A DNA stretch of 23,324 nt from IMG/VR virus record IMGVR_UViG_3300045110_000358, positions 1 through 23,324 of that record. The stretch is one strand, 5' to 3'. Source of the DNA: a virus. Shown one piece after another: positions 20,479 through 23,324 of the stretch (its first letter is position 1; each line of letters begins with the position of its first letter). A model generated the notes under the pieces. The model was not told the origin of the DNA, did not search any database, and saw only the letters and a list, made by a program, of their open reading frames with translations. The position numbers were made by a program, and so were the translations under genes.

Positions 20479-21303
20479 ATGGCGATCGCGACCGTGCCCA
20501 GCGTCACCGACCCCCGTGAGCTGGCCCTCCTGAAGGCGGTCGGCCTCGACCGCGTGTCCCCCGAGCAGCGGGAGCTGGCGATCAACATCGCCAAGCGCTA
20601 CGACCTCGACCTGATGCTGAAGCACCTGGTCATCATCGACGGCCGGCCGTTCATCACCCGTGACGCGCTGATCCACATCGCCCACCGCTCGGGCCAGTTC
20701 GACGGCATCCAGACGACCAGGCCGGAAGTCGTCGACGACGAGTGGAAGTGCACGGCGACCGTCTGGCGCAAGGACATGGGCCACCCGTTCGAGTACGACG
20801 GGCGCTACCCGACCAAGGGCGGCAATCAGAAGTTCGCGCCCGAGATGTGCATCAAGGTCGCCGAGAGCATGGCCCTCCGGCGGGCCTTCGACGTGGCTGC
20901 GCCCGTCGTCGAGGAACGCTGGGACACCGCGGTGCCGGTCGCCGATGCGACACCGAAGCCGTCGCTGGCGGAGATCGCCGCCCGCAAGACGGCCGAGATC
21001 CAGTCCCACGTCTACCGGGACCAGCAGATCCGCGACCAGGAGGCGGCCGCCGAGCCGGTCATGTCGGCACCGATGTCCGAGGAGGAATCGGACGCCATGC
21101 CGTACGACGAGGAGGCCGAGACACCGGCGGAGCCCGCCTTGTCGGCGGCCATGTTCGCCGAGTACGCCCGCCGCTCGGAGGTCCGCAAGGTGGTGATCGC
21201 CGGCGCCCTCGACGTGACACCCGACAAGGTCACCGAGAGCGTTAGGGCGATGGACGACGCCGGCCGCTACCGGCTGGCCCAGTCGCTCGGCATCGTCCCG
21301 TGA
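20479..21303 (+). CDS. RecT-like single-strand annealing protein
   Basis: A 274-residue protein with a good ribosome site (GAAGGAG, 8 bases before the ATG). Residues about 25-150 match the RecT/Red-beta pattern: ELAINIAKRYDLDLMLKHLVII, then GRPFITRDALIHIAHRSGQFDGI, a central WKCTATVWRKDMGHPFEYDGRY, and the closing ESMALRRAFDVA (family: K...A...RRAF). The rest is an acidic linker (SEEESDAMPYDEEAETP) and a helical C terminus (RRSEVRKVVIAGALDVTPDKV) suited to binding partners. It would coat ends resected by the YqaJ nuclease and anneal homologous strands. It ends in GTGA overlap with the VRR-NUC gene. An ERF or Rad52-like relative is the alternative. Confidence 0.75.
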   Translation: MAIATVPSVTDPRELALLKAVGLDRVSPEQRELAINIAKRYDLDLMLKHLVIIDGRPFITRDALIHIAHRSGQFDGIQTTRPEVVDDEWKCTATVWRKDMGHPFEYDGRYPTKGGNQKFAPEMCIKVAESMALRRAFDVAAPVVEERWDTAVPVADATPKPSLAEIAARKTAEIQSHVYRDQQIRDQEAAAEPVMSAPMSEEESDAMPYDEEAETPAEPALSAAMFAEYARRSEVRKVVIAGALDVTPDKVTESVRAMDDAGRYRLAQSLGIVP

Positions 21304-21623
21304 CGGGGCGCCGGGTCGCGCAGACCGACCTCTACGCGCCGATGACCGAGAACGACCTGAAGCAGGCCGTCCTGCTGATGGCCCGCCGGGAGGGCTGGGC
21401 GGTCTACCACGTCCCCCAGGCGGCGATCGCCCACAAGGGCGGCGGGGCGGGCTATCCGGACCTCACCCTGGCCCGTGACGGCGAGGTCATCTGGATCGAG
21501 CTCAAGGCAGAGAAGGGTGTCCTCGAGCCGCAGCAGGCGAAGTGGATCGCGATCCTGCCGGCCAGCCACGTCATCCGGCCGTCGGACTGGTACAGCGGGC
21601 GGGTCGCGGAGCTCCTGGCATGA
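21300..21623 (+). CDS. VRR-NUC domain nuclease
   Basis: A 107-residue protein of the VRR-NUC family, a compact PD-(D/E)XK nuclease related to Holliday-junction resolvases. TENDLKQAVLLMARREGWAVYHVPQ is the first helix and strand; GYPDLTLARDGEVIWIELKAEKG supplies D54, E67 and K69 of the active site; EPQQAKW (Q78/Q79) follows. It would cut branched recombination or replication intermediates before packaging. GTG 21300 overlaps the RecT stop (GTGA), and its end overlaps the next small gene (ATGA). Stand-alone single-domain versions are common in phages and usually act in the recombination set found here. Confidence 0.85.
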   Translation: MTGRRVAQTDLYAPMTENDLKQAVLLMARREGWAVYHVPQAAIAHKGGGAGYPDLTLARDGEVIWIELKAEKGVLEPQQAKWIAILPASHVIRPSDWYSGRVAELLA

Positions 21624-21832
21624 TCGGCGTCCAGCGTCACGGTCCCCTGGCCGAGCCTGGCAACTACCTGTCCGAAGAAGAGTTGTGGGCGGGCCATATC
21701 GGCGAACGGCAGCGCCGTCGGTGTCTGTGCGGCGGCTACGTCACGGCCATCCCGCGCTATCCGCAGCCGGGTGTCGCCGAGCATCGGGCGACCGACCGAC
21801 ACCGACGTTGGGCTAGTGCCTGGCTTGGGTGA
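21620..21832 (+). CDS. 70-residue protein with C-C and H-H-W pattern
   Basis: Coupled to the nuclease by ATGA. The protein reads CLCGGY near 36-41, then VAEHRATDRHRRW near 53-65, a small zinc pattern C.C...V..H..T..H..W familiar in actinophage mini-proteins. The N-terminal half (EPGNYLSEEELWAGHIGER) looks helical. It may bind zinc and nucleic acid. It is otherwise unrecognised. It is the last gene before the replication initiator and ends 23 bases ahead of its start. Confidence 0.6.
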   Translation: MIGVQRHGPLAEPGNYLSEEELWAGHIGERQRRRCLCGGYVTAIPRYPQPGVAEHRATDRHRRWASAWLG

Positions 21833-21855
21833 CTACATCCGGGGGATGACTCGAC

Positions 21856-22368
21856 ATGGTGAAAGATGACCGACGCTACATCCGGGTCTACCACGCCGCC
21901 ATCGACGATCCGAAGTTCGTCGGCATCTGGGATAACGATGCGCGGCTTGCGTTGTGGGTCCGCCTGCTGGTGGCGGCCGACCTCGCCTGGCCCCAGTCGG
22001 CGGCCCTGCCGCGATCCGCGAAGGTGTCGGCGTTGACAGCCCTGGTCGATTGTGGCCTCGTCGACATGGTCGGCCGTGACCAGTTCCGTATCCACGGGAT
22101 GGACTCGGAACGACGTGATCGGCACGAGCGGGCGCAGTCTGCGAGCAATGCCCGATGGAATGCGGGTAGCAATGCGGTGAGCATTCCTGCGAGCAATGCG
22201 AACGGCATTGCGGCGGGCAATGCGGAATCGATGCCTAACAAAACAGAACATAACAAAGGTACTTCCGTAGTTACCGGAGTACCTGCGCGCAAGCGGCCCA
22301 ACACCGTGGATCGGGTGCCGCTCTATCGCGAGATTCGCGCTGCGATAGAAAAGGTCGACGGTGGATAA
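21856..22368 (+). CDS. replication initiator-like protein (replisome organizer)
   Basis: A 170-residue protein. The N-terminal 95 residues (RRYIRVYHAAIDDPKFVGIWDNDARLALWVRLLVAADLAWP, then SAKVSALTALVDCGLVDMVGRDQFRIHGM) match winged-helix N-terminal domains of phage replisome organizers. The middle (about 95-125) has repeated SNA or GNA triplets (ASNARWNAGSNAV..SNANGIAAGNAES) encoded by the 12-bp DNA iterons. A polar PNKTEHNKG follows and the C terminus is short and basic (ARKRPNTVDRVPLYREIRAAIEK). Such a protein binds its own gene and loads the host helicase, like lambda O. There is no full helicase-loader or ATPase here. It starts after GGGGGA by about 9 bases. It is mostly lower in GC than its neighbours. 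Confidence 0.7.
   Translation: MVKDDRRYIRVYHAAIDDPKFVGIWDNDARLALWVRLLVAADLAWPQSAALPRSAKVSALTALVDCGLVDMVGRDQFRIHGMDSERRDRHERAQSASNARWNAGSNAVSIPASNANGIAAGNAESMPNKTEHNKGTSVVTGVPARKRPNTVDRVPLYREIRAAIEKVDGG
22144..22227 (+). repeat. seven phased 12-bp iterons, probable replication origin
   Basis: Units start every 12 bases at 22144, 22156, 22168, 22180, 22192, 22204 and 22216. Four strong cores in the same phase are (A/G)GCAATGC at 22144, 22168, 22192 and 22216; the others are TGGAATGCG, AGCATTCCT and GGCATTGCG. They lie within the initiator gene, encode SNA-like triplets, and lead straight into an AT-rich stretch. This is the lambda O/ori plan. Confidence 0.68.
22231..22283 (+). other. AT-rich unwinding candidate and flanking hairpin
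   Basis: Bases 22231-22260 contain only 10 G or C in 30, against a GC-rich background. The hairpin 22258-22283 follows, pairing GGTAC (22258-22262) with GTACC (22279-22283) and TCCG (22264-22267) with CGGA (22275-22278), with one bulged T and a 7-base loop. This suits a DNA-unwinding element beside the iterons, though the hairpin role is unknown. Confidence 0.55.
22323..22348 (+). repeat. 7-bp inverted repeat at the end of the initiator gene
   Basis: CTATCGC (22323-22329) pairs perfectly with GCGATAG (22342-22348) around 12 bases, in the last codons of the initiator gene. No U-run follows, so a terminator is not claimed. It may be an mRNA stem or a binding site. Confidence 0.3.
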
Positions 22369-22410
22369 GTCCGTTGCGATGCGCAAGATATGCGCGTACC
22401 GTGACGACCC

Positions 22411-22989
22411 GTGCAAGCCGTGACGAGTCGCCCCTGCGAGCGAAAGTGCCCGGAGCCTGACGGCTGCGGCCTGTGGAAGCACCACAGTCGCTTTCACTCA
22501 CGGCGACGCCCCAACAGTACTGTTGGGGGTTGGGAGTTCGATCGGCTCTGCCGAGATTGTCAGCAGAAGCAGCGCAATGAGCTGAAGAACGCCGACCGTC
22601 CTAGGGCAATCATCGAACAACGGGCAGCGCAACGAGCTCGCGCAGCAGGCGAATCCACGGCCTTCTTCATGGTCAACATGAACTACGAGGCGTTGGTTCC
22701 GATCCTCCGAGCCCTGATGAGTCCAGAGGGTCGATGTCCATGTTGCGGGCACGGGTTCGTCAATGAGCGCGACATCCAGATCGAGCATCGCTTTCCGCCG
22801 CGTGGTCCGCGGGATTGGGCTCGACTCCATGCCCGCAATCTCAGCTTCGCCTGCGGGTCGTGCAACAGGACGAAAGCGGCGAAGGAGCCGGACCTCTGGC
22901 TTGATGAGCAGGAAGGCGCCCGTCTAAGCAACGAACTTGAGCGCACGACTGTCGAACGGTTGATGGCCCAGCCGACGCTCGGCTTGTGA
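22411..22989 (+). CDS. HNH endonuclease with N-terminal zinc region
   Basis: A 192-residue protein. The C-terminal part is an HNH nuclease: CPCCG (C109/C112), IEHRFPP with H126, and CGSCNRTK (C148/C151, N152). The N-terminal part has paired cysteines C9, C13, C19 and C47/C50 (CRDC) that resemble the zinc region of phage and bacterial CxxC...FH...C..C proteins. A basic helical linker (RAIIEQRAAQRARAAG) joins the two. GTG 22411 has no clear ribosome site; GTG 22420 is an alternative. GC is visibly lower than in the early operon, for example 33 of 60 bases at 22561-22620 against 45 of 60 at 19801-19860, which suggests separate ancestry. It overlaps the next HNH gene by GTGA. Confidence 0.78.
   Translation: MQAVTSRPCERKCPEPDGCGLWKHHSRFHSRRRPNSTVGGWEFDRLCRDCQQKQRNELKNADRPRAIIEQRAAQRARAAGESTAFFMVNMNYEALVPILRALMSPEGRCPCCGHGFVNERDIQIEHRFPPRGPRDWARLHARNLSFACGSCNRTKAAKEPDLWLDEQEGARLSNELERTTVERLMAQPTLGL
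22509..22528 (+). repeat. 20-bp perfect palindrome inside the HNH gene
   Basis: CCCCAACAGTACTGTTGGGG is its own reverse complement with no loop. It falls in codons 33-40, in the loop between the two cysteine pairs of the HNH protein, so it could be a binding site or a mobile-DNA trace as well as coding sequence. Confidence 0.6.
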
Positions 22990-23324
22990 GCGACTTCCGC
23001 AGCTCTCGACGCTGGCAGCGTGTGCGCCGTGTCGTCCTCGAACGCGACCGCTTCACGTGCAACTGGTGCGGTGGCCCGGCCAACAGCGTCGACCACGTCA
23101 TCGCCGTCGCCGAGGGTGGGCCGTGGTGGGATCTCGGCAACCTGGTCGCAGCCTGCGGGCCGTGCAACAGCGGCCGTAGTCCGGGTGGCCGGCCAGGCTG
23201 GTCGAAGGCGATGAACCAGACCACGCCACGCACCCCGTTCTCGCGGGCTGGGAGCGCAGGGACGGGCTTCCACCGAGTGAGAGACGAGGGGGGTCGTTCT
23301 TCAGAGCGGCTGGGTGTGGAAGAT
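22986..23324 (+). CDS. HNH endonuclease, 3' end beyond window (partial)
   Basis: A second HNH gene, GTG 22986 overlapping the previous stop (GTGA), with 113 codons and no stop before the window edge. The nuclease core is classical: RWQRVRRVVLERDRFTCNWCG (C25/C28), VDHVIAVAEGG with D36 and H37, DLGNLVAACGPCNSGRS (N52, C57/C60, N61). Such small HNH proteins stand next to terminase genes in many phages and are needed for cutting at the packaging site with the large terminase. The core is complete and the tail is basic and unstructured. Its location at the window end, with terminase genes at the window start, fits this if the genome is circularly permuted or circular. Confidence 0.85.
   Translation, partial: MSDFRSSRRWQRVRRVVLERDRFTCNWCGGPANSVDHVIAVAEGGPWWDLGNLVAACGPCNSGRSPGGRPGWSKAMNQTTPRTPFSRAGSAGTGFHRVRDEGGRSSERLGVED

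Noticed and set aside
22144-22227. A CRISPR array in the repeat cluster
   Set aside because: The period is only 12 bases, there are no unique spacers, and the repeats are within a coding gene in an origin-like layout.

Overview
The window is almost all of a small siphovirus-like tailed-phage (or prophage) genome. It is read rightward apart from one short stretch of tiny leftward genes. Bases are strongly GC-rich, genes are chained by ATGA, GTGA or TGATG overlaps, good AGGAGG-type ribosome sites occur, and small zinc-motif proteins of the C...C...GHxGPH kind are present. Together these suggest a high-GC host, most likely an actinobacterium; another high-GC phylum such as Chloroflexota cannot be excluded. 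No integrase, repressor, tRNA gene, CRISPR array or insertion sequence is visible.

Layout. (1) 1-4138: tail end of a gene (possibly small terminase), large terminase, portal with a C-terminal zinc ribbon, then two glycosyltransferase-like genes. (2) 4139-4342: a non-coding leader with a three-helix element, a promoter and a hairpin that hides the capsid ribosome site. (3) 4343-9014: a protease fused to the major capsid protein with an internal ribosome site, head-tail connectors, major tail protein, and tail assembly chaperones joined by a -1 frameshift on CCCTTTA. (4) 9015-15250: tape measure, a large tail-tip protein and four fibre-like proteins. (5) 15250-16375: a two-helix holin candidate, a C39-like cysteine peptidase that is the best lysin candidate, and an acidic mini-protein. 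(6) 16372-17383: an accessory island of five tiny genes on both strands, including a 27-residue zinc protein, an excisionase-like DNA binder and a membrane zinc-ribbon protein. (7) 17384-17812: a control region with operator-like repeats, a strong hairpin, a run of ten G and a promoter with a structured leader. (8) 17813-22368: the early operon, with a C5-cytosine methyltransferase, small DNA-binding and zinc proteins, YqaJ exonuclease, RecT-like annealing protein, VRR-NUC nuclease and a replication initiator. (9) 22411-23324: two HNH endonucleases, the second cut by the window edge.

Working model. The early operon modifies, recombines and replicates DNA. Replication probably starts inside the initiator gene, where seven 12-bp iterons lie next to an AT-rich stretch, as in the lambda O/ori arrangement. 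The late genes package DNA and build head and tail, and the holin and peptidase candidates release progeny. The most interesting signals are regulatory: the capsid leader, the internal capsid start, the chaperone frameshift, the iteron origin and the 16.4-17.8 kb accessory and control island.
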